Shown: positions 10,977 to 19,876, counted from the stretch's first letter. The stretch: DNA of 64,000 nucleotides from Dactylosporangium aurantiacum (GCF_000716715.1 NZ_JNYJ01000030.1:62001-126000), one strand, 5' to 3'. Numbers and translations are program-made. Notes: generated from the sequence alone by a model not told the origin.

Positions 10977-11612
10977 TCAGGCCGCGGTGCGCCAGGTGGC
11001 CCGCTGCCCGGCCGCGGTCAGGGGCCCCGCCCCGATGGCGTCGAGCATCAGCGCCTGCACGGCGTAGGGCTCCGCCGGCCGCCAGCCGTGCGCCTCCGGG
11101 GGCAGCTCCCAGCGCACCCGCCCGCCGAACTGCGGGCTGGGCGGCGCCGGCACCCACGAGCCCTGCCCGTGCAGCACCACACCGGGCTGCTGGGCGAGCT
11201 CCGGCAGCAGGCCGTGGCCGGGCAGCACCAGGAAGTGCCAGCGCTCGCCCTGGCCCGGCCGCGCGACGGCCACCGGTCCCCGCGCCGCGACGAGGCCGTC
11301 GCCCAGCAGCGCGGCCCGGCCCAGCGCGGCGGGGACCTCGAGCACGTCGAAGGCGTACCCGGTGGGGAACAGCACGGTCCAGGGGTCCTTGCGCCACCAT
11401 CCGGCGACGACCGCCGGCGAGCGGCTCGGCACCCGCGCCGCCGGGTGGCACGCGACCGTGCGGCAGCCGATCTCGCCGCAGACGAAGCGGCGCTCCTTGG
11501 CGTGCCGGCCGGCGTGCTGGCCGACCAGGTACGCGCCGGGCAGCACGTGCCAGCCGTGCTCGACGTACCTGAGCGCCGCTTTGCGCAGTTTGGCGCGTTC
11601 CCAGGACCGCAT
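10977..11612 (-). CDS. Stand-alone prim-pol (bifunctional DNA primase/polymerase N-terminal domain) protein
   Basis: The 211-residue protein resembles the DNA primase/polymerase N-terminal domain found on plasmids and in many actinomycete chromosomes: ALRYVEHGWHVLPG at the start, a Cys-containing insert (CGEIGCRTVACHPAAR), the AVVAGWWRKDPWTVLFPTGYAFDVLEVP core, and LPGHGLLPELA. No helicase domain follows, so it is not a replication initiator of the usual fused form. Its cellular role is unknown. It is divergent from the XRE regulator gene across about 190 bp. Confidence 0.75.
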   Translation of the reverse strand: MRSWERAKLRKAALRYVEHGWHVLPGAYLVGQHAGRHAKERRFVCGEIGCRTVACHPAARVPSRSPAVVAGWWRKDPWTVLFPTGYAFDVLEVPAALGRAALLGDGLVAARGPVAVARPGQGERWHFLVLPGHGLLPELAQQPGVVLHGQGSWVPAPPSPQFGGRVRWELPPEAHGWRPAEPYAVQALMLDAIGAGPLTAAGQRATWRTAA

Positions 11613-11805
11613 GTGCTCCTCCTAGCAGGGGAGATCACTCAAAAGGGCGCACAGAACCACGTCGCGTCACCCGACGTCGTGTCCGTCGTTGGTCATGGCA
11701 ACGGGGGCTGCAACTTGCACATCGGAACGTATGAGCATGGACGCCGGACGAACCGCACAAAAGGTGCGACGTCGACCGAGCGGGTGACCTCCGGAGGTGA
11801 GCGGC

Positions 11806-13038
11806 GTGGATGAGTTGCCGATCGGCCGGCGCGTGGCCTACTGGCGGAACCGGCGCAAGATGTCCCAGCAGGTCTTCGCCGACCGGCTGGGCAAGTCGAA
11901 GAGCTGGGTCGACAAGGTCGAACGCGGCGTGCGCCGGCTGGACAAGTTCTCCGTCGTCTACGAGATCGCCGACGTCCTGCAGCTCGACGTGCAGATCCTG
12001 CTCGGCAAGGACCCCGAGCGCCGCCCCGACAGCGTCAACTGCGTCGACCAGGTCGAGGTCGAGGAGATCCGCGCCGCACTGGAGCGCTACGACCAGATCA
12101 GCGCCTTCTTCTACGCGCCGCCCGAGCCGCCGCCGCTGCCCGAGATGCGCAAGGCCGTCACCCACGCCTGGCTGAGCTACCAGCACGCGAAGTACGGCAT
12201 GCTGGCCCGCACCCTGCCCCGGCTGCTGCGCGAGGCCCAGGCCGCCGACACCGCCTACGCCGACGGCGCGCAGGGCCGCGAGGCCGCCCACCTGCTCGGG
12301 CAGGTCTACCAGATCGCGTCCTCGGCGCTGCGCAAGCTCGGCGAGCACGAGCTGGCCTGGCTCGCCGCCGACCGGTCCATCGCGGTCTCCCAGCGCGCCG
12401 GCGACCAGCTGCTCGCCGGGACCGCCACCACCCGCGTCGCCCTCGCGCTGCTCTCCCTCGGCCGGTCCCGCCCGGCCCTGGAGATCAACGTCAACATCGC
12501 CAACCGGCTCGCCCCCGGTACCGACGGCAACGACTGCGCACCGGAGCGGCTGTCCGTCTACGGCATGCTGCTGCTGCAGGGCGCCATGGCCGCGGCCCGC
12601 ATCGGCGACGGCGCCACCGTCCGTGACCTGCTCGGCGGGGCCGAGGAGGCGGCCAGAGGGCTCGACGGCGACCACAACTACTACTGGTCCTGCTTCGGGC
12701 CGACCAATGTGCAGCTGCACCGGGCCGCCGCGGCCGTCGAGCTCGGCGACGGCCGGGTCGCCGTCGAGGTCCACGCCGGGCTCGACCTGGAGGCCTTCAA
12801 CGCCCTGCTGCCGGAGCGCCGCGCCCACCACTACCTCGACCAGGCCCGCGCGCACGCGCTGATCGGCGACATCGAGCTGGCCAGCGAGATGCTCCTGGAG
12901 GGCGACCGGCTCGCCCCGTCGGAGATCCGCTGCCGGCCGCTGGCCCGGGAGGTGCTCAGCGACGTGCTGCGGCGCACCCGCGGCACGCCGACCGCGCCCG
13001 TCGCGGAACTCGCCGAGCACATGAGCGTCGGGGTTTAG
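11806..13038 (+). CDS. XRE-family regulator with TPR-like helical domain
   Basis: The 410-residue protein starts with a helix-turn-helix (about 4-60: GRRVAYWRNRRKMSQQVFADRLG, SWVDKVERGVR) followed by a long helical part with tetratricopeptide-like repeats, an architecture shared by many Streptomyces and Micromonospora pathway regulators. GTG at 11806 is preferred over GTG 11797, because GGAGGTGA at 11793-11800 then lies five bases upstream rather than overlapping the codon. It diverges from the prim-pol gene. What it controls cannot be told. Confidence 0.85.
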   Translation: MDELPIGRRVAYWRNRRKMSQQVFADRLGKSKSWVDKVERGVRRLDKFSVVYEIADVLQLDVQILLGKDPERRPDSVNCVDQVEVEEIRAALERYDQISAFFYAPPEPPPLPEMRKAVTHAWLSYQHAKYGMLARTLPRLLREAQAADTAYADGAQGREAAHLLGQVYQIASSALRKLGEHELAWLAADRSIAVSQRAGDQLLAGTATTRVALALLSLGRSRPALEINVNIANRLAPGTDGNDCAPERLSVYGMLLLQGAMAAARIGDGATVRDLLGGAEEAARGLDGDHNYYWSCFGPTNVQLHRAAAAVELGDGRVAVEVHAGLDLEAFNALLPERRAHHYLDQARAHALIGDIELASEMLLEGDRLAPSEIRCRPLAREVLSDVLRRTRGTPTAPVAELAEHMSVGV

Positions 13039-13061
13039 CCGGCAGGTAGCACAATGCCCGC

Positions 13062-13616
13062 ATGGCCGCTCATGTCCTGTACGCCGTAATGTGCGGATCG
13101 CCTGTTACGCGGGATGCCAGCAAGCTGGTGTCGCTCGCCCAGGCGAAAGGCTGGGAGGTCTGCGTGGTCGCCACGCCGGACGCCCTCAAGTGGCTCGACG
13201 TGCCGAGCCTCGTCGCGCAGACCGGGCACCCCGTCCGGCACCGCTACAAGTACCCCGGCGACCCCGACATCCTCCCGCCGGCCGACGCGATGATCGTCGC
13301 GCCGGCCACGGTCAACACGATCAACAAGTGGGCCGCCGGCATCGCCGACACCCTCGCCCTCGGCCTGCTCGTCGAGGGGCTCGGGATGCAGCTGCCGATC
13401 GTCGCCGTGCCGTTCACCAACGCCGCGATGGCCCGCCACCCCGCGTTCGGCGAGTCGATCGAGAAGCTGCGCGCCTGGGGCGTCACCATGATCTACGGCC
13501 CCGACGTGCTGCCCCTGCACCCGCCCGGCACCGGCGAGCGGCTCGTGGACACCTTCCCGTGGCACCTGCCCATCGAGGCGCTCGACCGGCAGACGTCACG
13601 CGACGGCGTGGAGTAA
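13062..13616 (+). CDS. Flavoprotein of the HFCD (PPC decarboxylase-like) family
   Basis: The 184-residue protein has the flavoprotein decarboxylase fold: an N-terminal LYAVMCGSPVTRDASKLV phosphate-binding segment, the MIVAPATVNTINKWAAGIADTL segment characteristic of the family and the LPIVAVPFTNAAMARHPAF segment. Relatives act in coenzyme A synthesis or decarboxylate peptide C-termini, but this short stand-alone type has no known substrate. It lies 23 bp after the XRE gene and 9 bp before the Nif3 gene, so co-transcription is likely. Confidence 0.8.
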   Translation: MAAHVLYAVMCGSPVTRDASKLVSLAQAKGWEVCVVATPDALKWLDVPSLVAQTGHPVRHRYKYPGDPDILPPADAMIVAPATVNTINKWAAGIADTLALGLLVEGLGMQLPIVAVPFTNAAMARHPAFGESIEKLRAWGVTMIYGPDVLPLHPPGTGERLVDTFPWHLPIEALDRQTSRDGVE

Positions 13617-13625
13617 CGTCGCGCC

Positions 13626-14417
13626 GTGCTTGTCGCCGAACTCGTCGAACTGCTCGAACAGCGCTACCCGCCGTCCTGGGCCGAGAGCTGGGACCGGGTC
13701 GGCCTCACCCTCGGTGAGCCGACCGCCGAGGTCACCAGGGTCCTGCTCGCGGTGGACTGCGACCCGCGGACCGTGCAGGAGGCCGTGGAGGCCGGCGCGG
13801 ACTTCCTGTTCACCCATCACCCCCTGCTGCTGCGCGGAGTGTCGAGCGTCGCGCCCACCACGTACAAGGGCGCCATCGTGCACCGGATGATCAAGGCCGG
13901 GATCACCCTGTACACCGCGCACACCAACGGCGACGTGGCCAACCCGGGCGTCTCCGACGCGCTCGCCGCCCGCCTCGGCCTGCTCGACCCGCGCCCCCTC
14001 GTCCCGACCGACGACACCGGCCGCGGCCACGGGCGCGTCGGCCGGCTGCCATCTGCGATGGCCCTGTCGCAGTTCGCCGCCCTCGTCTCCTCGTCCGTCG
14101 GTCGGGTACGGGTGGCCGGCCCGCCGGACGCCACCATCGAGACGGTCGCCGTGTCGGGCGGCGCCGGTGACGCGTTCCTGGCCGACGCGGCGCGGGCGGG
14201 CGTTGACGCATACTTGACTGCGGATCTGCGCCACCACCCGGCACACGAGCACCTCGCCGGCGGCGGGCCCGTGCTGCTCGACGTCTCGCACTGGGCGTCG
14301 GAGCGGCCCTGGCTCGACGACGTGGCGGCGTTCCTGCGGCGCGAGACGGGCCTGCAGACCATCGTGTCCGATGTGGACACCTCACCGTGGACATTCATGG
14401 AGGACGGCAACTCGTGA
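13626..14417 (+). CDS. Nif3-like dinuclear metal centre protein
   Basis: The 263-residue protein matches the Nif3/YbgI family: ESWDRVGLTLGEP, VLLAVDCD, the FLFTHHPLLL metal-binding histidines, YTAHTNGDVA, and the C-terminal VSGGAGDAFL and DVSHWASERP segments. Members form hexameric toroids with a two-metal site; a GTP cyclohydrolase-like role has been proposed but is not settled. Start is GTG at 13626. The stop TGA overlaps the next start as GTGA. Confidence 0.9.
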   Translation: MLVAELVELLEQRYPPSWAESWDRVGLTLGEPTAEVTRVLLAVDCDPRTVQEAVEAGADFLFTHHPLLLRGVSSVAPTTYKGAIVHRMIKAGITLYTAHTNGDVANPGVSDALAARLGLLDPRPLVPTDDTGRGHGRVGRLPSAMALSQFAALVSSSVGRVRVAGPPDATIETVAVSGGAGDAFLADAARAGVDAYLTADLRHHPAHEHLAGGGPVLLDVSHWASERPWLDDVAAFLRRETGLQTIVSDVDTSPWTFMEDGNS

Positions 14418-15154
14418 AGGCAGACCCAGAGGCCCAGCGGCGCCTGCTCGACCTGCAGGCGATCGACATCGCGCTCACCCAGCTCGCGCACCGGAGCAAG
14501 TCGCTGCCCGAGCACGCCGAGCTCGACCGGCTGGCCCGTGAGCTGTCCACGATGGAGGACGAGCGGGTGCGCGCCCAGGTCGCCGTCGACGACCTCGACC
14601 GCGACATCAGCCGCCTCGAGCGCGACGCCGAGCAGGTCCGCGCCCGCAAGGACAAGGACCAGGCCCGCCTCGACGCCGGCACCGGCCCGGCCCGCGAGCT
14701 GGAGGCCCTCCAGCACGAGATCGCCACGCTCAACCGGCGCCAGAGCGAGCTCGAGGACGCCGAGCTGGAGCTGATGGAGCAGCGCGAGACCGCCCAGGCC
14801 ACCCTCGACGAGATCGTCGGCCGCCTCACCGAGACCCGCGAGGTCCGCGCCGCCGCCGAGCAGCGCCGCGGCGAGGCCCTCGCCGCGATCGCCAAGGACG
14901 AGGAGTTCCGCCGCTCCGGCCGCAAGCCCCTCGCCGCCGACCTCCCCGCCGACCTCGTCGCCCTCTACGACAAGATCCGCGAGAGCAGCGGCGGCATCGG
15001 CGCGGCCATGCTCCGCCACGGCCGCTGCGAGGGCTGCCGGCTCGAGCTCGCCGGCGGCGACAAGGCCCGCGTCAAGGCCGCCGCCCCCGACGAGGTGGTC
15101 CGCTGCGAGGAGTGCCGGCGCATCCTCGTGCGGACCGCGGAGTCCGGCCTGTGA
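14414..15154 (+). CDS. Coiled-coil protein with C4-type zinc ribbon
   Basis: This 246-residue protein begins at GTG 14414, overlapping the Nif3 stop by four bases. A long coiled coil occupies about residues 20-180 (many Arg/Glu/Asp heptads). The C-terminus carries two Cys pairs, CEGC near 204-207 and CEEC near 231-234, forming a zinc ribbon. The family (like M. tuberculosis Rv2229c) is nearly always between Nif3 and RNase H genes; its function is not established. It overlaps the next start as GTGA. Confidence 0.9.
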   Translation: MKADPEAQRRLLDLQAIDIALTQLAHRSKSLPEHAELDRLARELSTMEDERVRAQVAVDDLDRDISRLERDAEQVRARKDKDQARLDAGTGPARELEALQHEIATLNRRQSELEDAELELMEQRETAQATLDEIVGRLTETREVRAAAEQRRGEALAAIAKDEEFRRSGRKPLAADLPADLVALYDKIRESSGGIGAAMLRHGRCEGCRLELAGGDKARVKAAAPDEVVRCEECRRILVRTAESGL

Positions 15155-16389
15155 AGGTCACGGTCGAGGCCGACGGCGGGTCCAGGGGCAACCCCGGCCC
15201 CGCCGGCTACGGGGCGGTCGTGCGCGCCGACACCGGCGAGGTCCTCGCCGAACGCCTCGGCCGGCTCGGCGTCACCACCAACAACGTCGCCGAGTACACC
15301 GGCCTGATCGAGGGCCTGCGCGCCGCCGCCGACCTGGGCGCCGACGAGGTCGAGGTCCGCATGGACTCCAAGCTCGTCGTCGAGCAGATGTCGGGCCGCT
15401 GGCAGATCAAGCACCCGGGGCTGCGTCCCCTGGCCGAGCAGGCCGGGAAGCTGGCCGGCGGCTTCCGGGTCGTGAAGTACTCGTGGATCCCGCGGGAGCG
15501 CAACAAGCACGCCGACCGGCTGGCGAACGCGGCCATGGACGGCAAGGACGCCCCGGACCCGCTGCCGTCCGCCGCGCCGCCGGCGGACGCCGTGCCGGCG
15601 GCTCCGGTCGCCGGGCCTGACTCGCCGGGTCGCGCGGCCGCTCGGGCGGTCGCGGCCGCGGCGTCGTCCGCTTCCTCCTCTTCCGCGCCCGTCGCCGCTT
15701 CCACGGAAGAAGGCAGCTCGTTCGCGGGCGGGGTGCGGTCGTGGGCGCCGCCGGCGACCGGGTCGCCGCTGCGGATGGTGCTGCTGCGGCACGGGGAGAC
15801 CGCGTACACGGTGGAGAAGCGCTACTCGGGGCGCAGTGACATCCCGCTGTCCGACCAGGGGCGCGACCAGGCCATGCGGGCCGCCGGGCGGGTGCACGCC
15901 GTCGCGCCCGACCTCGCCGCCGTGGTCAGCTCGCCGCTGCGGCGGTGCCTGGACACCGCGGCCGCGATCGTCGCCGCGGGTGCCACCGGCGCCGCCGCCG
16001 AGGTCGTCGTCGAGCCGGACCTGGTCGAGTGCGACTTCGGCGAGTGGGACGGGCTCACGTTCGGCGAGGTCCGGGCCGAGTACCCCACCGAGCTCGACCG
16101 CTGGCTCGCCTCCCCGCTCGTCGCACCGCCCGGCGGCGAGTCGATGCAGCAGGTCGCCATCCGCGTGCGGCGCGCCGTGCGGCGGTTGCAGCAGCGGTAC
16201 GCCGGGCAGCAGATCGCCGTCGTCAGCCACGTCACGCCGATCAAGTCCCTGCTCCGCGACGCGCTGGCCGCCGGTGACGCGTTCATGTACCGGCTGTACC
16301 TCGACCCGGCCGGCCTGTCGGTGGTGGACTCGTGGCCCGACGGCGGCGTCGCGGTGCGTACCGTCAACGACACGGCCCACCTGGCCTAG
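15151..16389 (+). CDS. Bifunctional RNase H / histidine phosphatase
   Basis: The 412-residue protein joins an RNase HI domain (about 1-131; EADGGSRGNPGPAGYG, the YTGLIEG glutamate, VRMDSKLV, and the HADRLAN aspartate) to a phosphoglycerate-mutase-like acid phosphatase (about 208-405; LLRHGET, the SPLRRCLDTA arginine, and VVSHVTPIKSL). An Ala/Ser-rich linker of about 75 residues separates them. RNase H removes RNA from RNA:DNA hybrids. M. tuberculosis Rv2228c has the same fusion, where the phosphatase half acts on alpha-ribazole phosphate. GTG at 15151 overlaps the previous stop. Confidence 0.93.
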   Translation: MKVTVEADGGSRGNPGPAGYGAVVRADTGEVLAERLGRLGVTTNNVAEYTGLIEGLRAAADLGADEVEVRMDSKLVVEQMSGRWQIKHPGLRPLAEQAGKLAGGFRVVKYSWIPRERNKHADRLANAAMDGKDAPDPLPSAAPPADAVPAAPVAGPDSPGRAAARAVAAAASSASSSSAPVAASTEEGSSFAGGVRSWAPPATGSPLRMVLLRHGETAYTVEKRYSGRSDIPLSDQGRDQAMRAAGRVHAVAPDLAAVVSSPLRRCLDTAAAIVAAGATGAAAEVVVEPDLVECDFGEWDGLTFGEVRAEYPTELDRWLASPLVAPPGGESMQQVAIRVRRAVRRLQQRYAGQQIAVVSHVTPIKSLLRDALAAGDAFMYRLYLDPAGLSVVDSWPDGGVAVRTVNDTAHLA

Positions 16390-17165
16390 AACAGCGCCCG
16401 GTAGAGCAGGATCAGGCCCACGCCGGTGCCGAAGGCCACGATGAGCCACTTCAGCACCGCCGACGGCAGCCGGCGGGCCAGCCTGGCACCCGCGTAGCCG
16501 CCGACCATCGCCGTCGGCGCGACCACCAGCACGTCCACCCAGTTCACCGGCCCGAACGCGGAGAACGCGACCACGGTGACGAGCCCGGCGATCGCCGACA
16601 CGACGTTCTTCAACGCGCTGACCCTCGCCATCGACTGGTCCAGCACCAGCCCCAGCGCCGCGACCAGCATGACGCCGAGCGCCGCGCCGAAGTAGCCGCC
16701 GTACAGCGAGCCGAGGAACACCATCGCGTGCAGGCTCAGCGCCCGGCGCCCCGGCGACAGGTCCCGCGGGTGCCCGACCAGCCGCCGCAGCCGGTCCTGG
16801 AACGCCAGGGTGGTGGCCGCCGCCAAGACCAGGAACGGGACCACCAGTTCGAACGCCCTGGCCGGCGTGGCCAGCAGCAGCAGGCACCCCAGCGCCGCCG
16901 CCACCACCGACGTCGGCACGACGCTGAACAGCAGCCGCCGGGAGCTGTCCCGCGCCAGGTCGCCCAGGTCGGTCCGGCTGCCGAACACCGACGCCGTGTA
17001 CCCGGGGAACACCGACACCGAGTTGGTCACGTTCGCCGCCACCGGGCTCAACCCGGTCGCGATCAGGGCCGGGAACGTGATCAGCGAGCCCCCACCGGCG
17101 ATGGCGTTGACCGTGCCGGCGGCCAGGCCCGCCCCCGACAGGAGCGCGATGTCTACAAGGTTCAT
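16386..17165 (-). CDS. TauE/SafE family membrane permease
   Basis: The 259-residue protein has about eight membrane segments and the family's two-fold repeat: GLAAGTVNAIAGGGSLITFPAL in the first half and FLGSLYGGYFGAALGVML in the second. Family members export sulfite or organosulfonates; the cargo here is unknown. ATG at 17165 is chosen because a purine-rich site lies just upstream and the in-frame extension would run into rnpB. Its stop overlaps that of the convergent RNase H gene by four bases. Confidence 0.88.
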   Translation of the reverse strand: MNLVDIALLSGAGLAAGTVNAIAGGGSLITFPALIATGLSPVAANVTNSVSVFPGYTASVFGSRTDLGDLARDSSRRLLFSVVPTSVVAAALGCLLLLATPARAFELVVPFLVLAAATTLAFQDRLRRLVGHPRDLSPGRRALSLHAMVFLGSLYGGYFGAALGVMLVAALGLVLDQSMARVSALKNVVSAIAGLVTVVAFSAFGPVNWVDVLVVAPTAMVGGYAGARLARRLPSAVLKWLIVAFGTGVGLILLYRALF

Positions 17166-17189
17166 GGTCCCGCCTACCATAGTCAGCAC

Positions 17190-17584
<395 letters not shown>

Positions 17585-17595
17585 GCACACTGGTC

Positions 17596-17712
17596 ACGGC
17601 CCTTCTCGTGGCCGCTGACCTGGTGTTTCGTACGTCAGTACTGGTCGACGTCGGTCAATACTGGCGGTCGTTCGACGGCCCGGTGACGGCCCGGACGGCC
17701 CAGGGACGGCCC
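17596..17712 (+). repeat. ACGGCCC repeats near attL, candidate integrase arm sites
   Basis: ACGGCCC starts at 17596, 17675, 17686, 17695 and 17706; the last four are 9-11 bp apart, about one helical turn. The same heptamer recurs beside attR with 11-bp spacing. In the excised circle the copies would lie on both sides of the core, as arm-type integrase sites do. A TraB/clt-type DNA-recognition locus is the alternative. Confidence 0.55.
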
Positions 17713-18000
17713 AGCGGAGATCAACTCAGACGGCCTTCGGGCTGCGCTTCTCCGGTTGCTTCCGCAACATGCTCCGGACCCGGAGAGGCTTCCCGTTGCG
17801 CAGGCTCCGCCCTGACATGCTGTGCCGCCGGGGCGCCATGTCGGTCGGGCCGCGCCGTCACCGCGAGCGCTGGCGCCCCGGTGGTGCGGCATGGCTGCCT
17901 CCGGTGCGCGACGGGAGGGCTCGGAGCCCACCCCCGGGCTTCCCGGGCCGCCGAGGTTCCAGGGCGAGCAGCCCTGGCCGCCGGAGGCACGCTCCGGGTC

Positions 18001-18019
18001 GTAGGGCCGGAGGCCCTAC
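18001..18019. terminator. Hairpin upstream of the first cargo gene
   Basis: GTAGGGCC and GGCCCTAC form a perfect 8-bp stem with a three-base loop. It may insulate cargo from rnpB read-through. Confidence 0.4.
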
Positions 18020-18093
18020 CCGCCGGAGGCAGGGTCCTGAGGCGGCCCAGTAGCCTGCCGCCGACGTCAGGCGCGGACGGAGGAGCTGAGGTT

Positions 18094-18594
18094 TTGGGGC
18101 TGTGGGACGTCAAGCGTGACGATGAGCGTGACAACTGGGTCCTCGATGCGCTGGTCACTGTGGGACCGCTGTGGTTCGGGATGAGTCTCGATGAGGTGAT
18201 AGCAGCGCTGGGTTCCCGGCCGGGCGCTTCCTCCAGCGGGACGTTGGGCGTTGGAGTGCTCTCGTACCCGCACATGACGGCGTATTTTCGCGCGGCGATC
18301 CTGTACTGCGTGGCGATCGACGCGCTGATCGGTCCGCAGGTCACGGTGGACGGCGTGAAGCTGGTGGGACGTGTGCCCTCCGAGGTCGAGCACTGGGCAT
18401 TGGAGTACGTCGAGCGACATGACGTCGAGCTGGCCTACTCGCCCGGCGCTGACCCGCACCTTGTGGATCTCGGGTTGGTCGTCCGTGCACAGCGGGCAGG
18501 GGATGTAGTCCTCACCCGGCCACTCTTCCTCGGGGAGCGGGTCGACGACGTGTGGCACTACGTTCCCATAGAGGAGTGGCACCCTTACGGCTAG
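18094..18594 (+). CDS. AICE cargo, hypothetical protein (immunity-like appearance)
   Basis: The 166-residue protein most likely starts at TTG 18094, which has GGAGGAG eight bases upstream; no in-frame ATG or GTG fits. The frame is open further upstream into rnpB but is not coding there. The segment TVGPLWFGMSLDEVIAALG resembles the opening of small actinobacterial proteins often found as immunity partners of polymorphic toxins. The acidic, aromatic end (VWHYVPIEEWHPYG) fits the same impression. No toxin gene is adjacent and I do not recognise a named family. Confidence 0.6.
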   Translation: MGLWDVKRDDERDNWVLDALVTVGPLWFGMSLDEVIAALGSRPGASSSGTLGVGVLSYPHMTAYFRAAILYCVAIDALIGPQVTVDGVKLVGRVPSEVEHWALEYVERHDVELAYSPGADPHLVDLGLVVRAQRAGDVVLTRPLFLGERVDDVWHYVPIEEWHPYG

Positions 18595-19032
18595 CTACCA
18601 TCGCCGGCGCTGAGAACGAGGCATCGGCGTCGAGTCCACCGGTTCGCTTGAAGCCCCGGCTCCTCGTGGTGAGGATGTCCGGGGCGTCGGCGTGCCCGCT
18701 GGACCTCGCGCGTAGCCGGGGTCGCCGCGCCGGGAGCGAAGCGGCAAGGCGCGGCGTGCCCCGAGCGGCGCGCAGCGGCCCGCCAGGGCCGCCTTGAAGA
18801 CGTATGGAAAGTTCTCACCGCTTCGGCCCGACACCGCGGCCCGACACCGCTTCGGCCCGACACGCTCGCAGCGTCCGGCCGCACGTCCAGCCACGTGTGC
18901 GTTCAGGTATCCAGGACACTTGGGCGGGGTCTTGCTGGCCTTGAGCAACGCCCTTGGAGCTCGAAGGTCTGCAAACAGTAGACCCCGGTTATCGGGGAGA
19001 TCCGACAACCGGGGCCGTGAAGGCGGTTGGGT
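18595..19032. other. AICE non-coding stretch with direct repeats
   Basis: No convincing gene is seen in these 438 bp. CTTCGGCCCGACAC occurs at about 18831 and 18851 with a partial copy between, and an 8-bp hairpin lies at 18983-19014. The rest is GC-rich without recognisable structure. Confidence 0.5.
18983..19014 (-). terminator. Terminator of the 19033-19876 gene pair
   Basis: CCCCGGTT (18983-18990) pairs with AACCGGGG (19007-19014) just beyond the stop of the minus-strand gene. Confidence 0.6.
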
Positions 19033-19449
19033 CTAGCCAGCTACTGCAAGCGAGACGTTGAACTTGGGTGCATCCCAGTCGTTGGGGACAGTAAGTACTG
19101 TCCTAGGCGATGTCCTGGCCGCCATTGCGTCGTACAGCATGCCGATGGTGGCCGTCGGGCCGACGTGCTCGTTGTCGCCGCTCTCCGGGTCCACTCCCAC
19201 ATGTCCGATGGTCATGCAAACGAAGCCGTGTACGGCAGACTCGCGGCGGATCGCGACGACGACGGGCGGGCTCGTCTCGACCATGATTCGACCAAATACC
19301 TCTGCCAAAGGTTCGTCGTCCAGCGCCGTCACGACAGTTTGTCCCGAAGAGTACTTGTTCGTCTCCAGAAAGCGGCGGAACCCTGGATCACGCAAACGGC
19401 GAGCGAACTCGAACGCTACAGCGCGTGCTTCCCTACTACGCTGCGTCAC
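19033..19449 (-). CDS. AICE cargo, hypothetical protein (second of a coupled pair)
   Basis: The 138-residue protein starts at GTG 19449, inside the end of the upstream gene (14-bp overlap), so the two are translationally coupled. It reads as an alpha/beta globular protein: a basic N-terminal helix (EARAVAFEFARRLRDPGFRRFLE), then strands with the SPPVVVAIRR and VCMTIGHVGVDPE segments. An in-frame extension to an upstream ATG is possible but would overlap more of the partner. I do not recognise a family. A partner relationship such as toxin-antitoxin is possible but unsupported. Confidence 0.6.
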   Translation of the reverse strand: MTQRSREARAVAFEFARRLRDPGFRRFLETNKYSSGQTVVTALDDEPLAEVFGRIMVETSPPVVVAIRRESAVHGFVCMTIGHVGVDPESGDNEHVGPTATIGMLYDAMAARTSPRTVLTVPNDWDAPKFNVSLAVAG

Positions 19450-19876
19450 CGTTCCACCTCCGCAGGTTGTCTTCCCACTCATCTTCCATCATTTGCAGGG
19501 CTTCGTCATACCACCTGTCGACTACTTCCCAACCGTGATCGGGTGGGATTTCACACAGTGGTCGGTGGTCCCAGAGGTCAACTCCCGTATCGCGTTCGTA
19601 CTGGTGGCGGTGTACGACGCCGCGATCGCAATCGATCTTCGCTACGTTCACCCAGTCGCCGTCGACTCGGGCTATCTGGATGATTGCGAAGTCGACAACT
19701 TGTCCGCGGTACATTGCGCACCGTACCCGCAGCTCGTGTCCTGGCTCGGGAAGTCGGATCGGGACGGTGGTCTCCTCGCACGCCTCCGGTGGTGGTGGGG
19801 AGTAGGTGCGCTGCTCGGGGATGATCGACATGTCGACGAGATCGTTCTTCCGAGGGCGGCCCTTCGTCTTGCCCAC
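19436..19876 (-). CDS. AICE cargo, hypothetical protein (first of a coupled pair)
   Basis: The 146-residue protein has a Lys/Arg-rich N-terminus (GKTKGRPRKND), a beta-rich middle, and a distinctive IDCDRGVVHRHQYERDTG segment followed by a Trp- and Glu-rich helix (WEVVDRWYDEALQMMEDEWED). The H-x-H pattern after a Cys-Asp pair might be a metal or catalytic site. Small actinobacterial proteins of this type are annotated only as DUFs (DUF7718 may be the right one, from memory). It overlaps the downstream partner by 14 bp. Confidence 0.6.
   Translation of the reverse strand: MGKTKGRPRKNDLVDMSIIPEQRTYSPPPPEACEETTVPIRLPEPGHELRVRCAMYRGQVVDFAIIQIARVDGDWVNVAKIDCDRGVVHRHQYERDTGVDLWDHRPLCEIPPDHGWEVVDRWYDEALQMMEDEWEDNLRRWNGDAA

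Larger units (their letters stand above)
17585..18093. other. AICE left-end non-coding region
   Basis: About 500 bp between attL and the first cargo gene hold no convincing gene. It contains five ACGGCCC heptamers, a 10-bp direct repeat TCARTACTGG at 17635 and 17655, and a hairpin at 18001. This is where excision, transfer or copy-control sites of the element would be expected. Confidence 0.6.
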
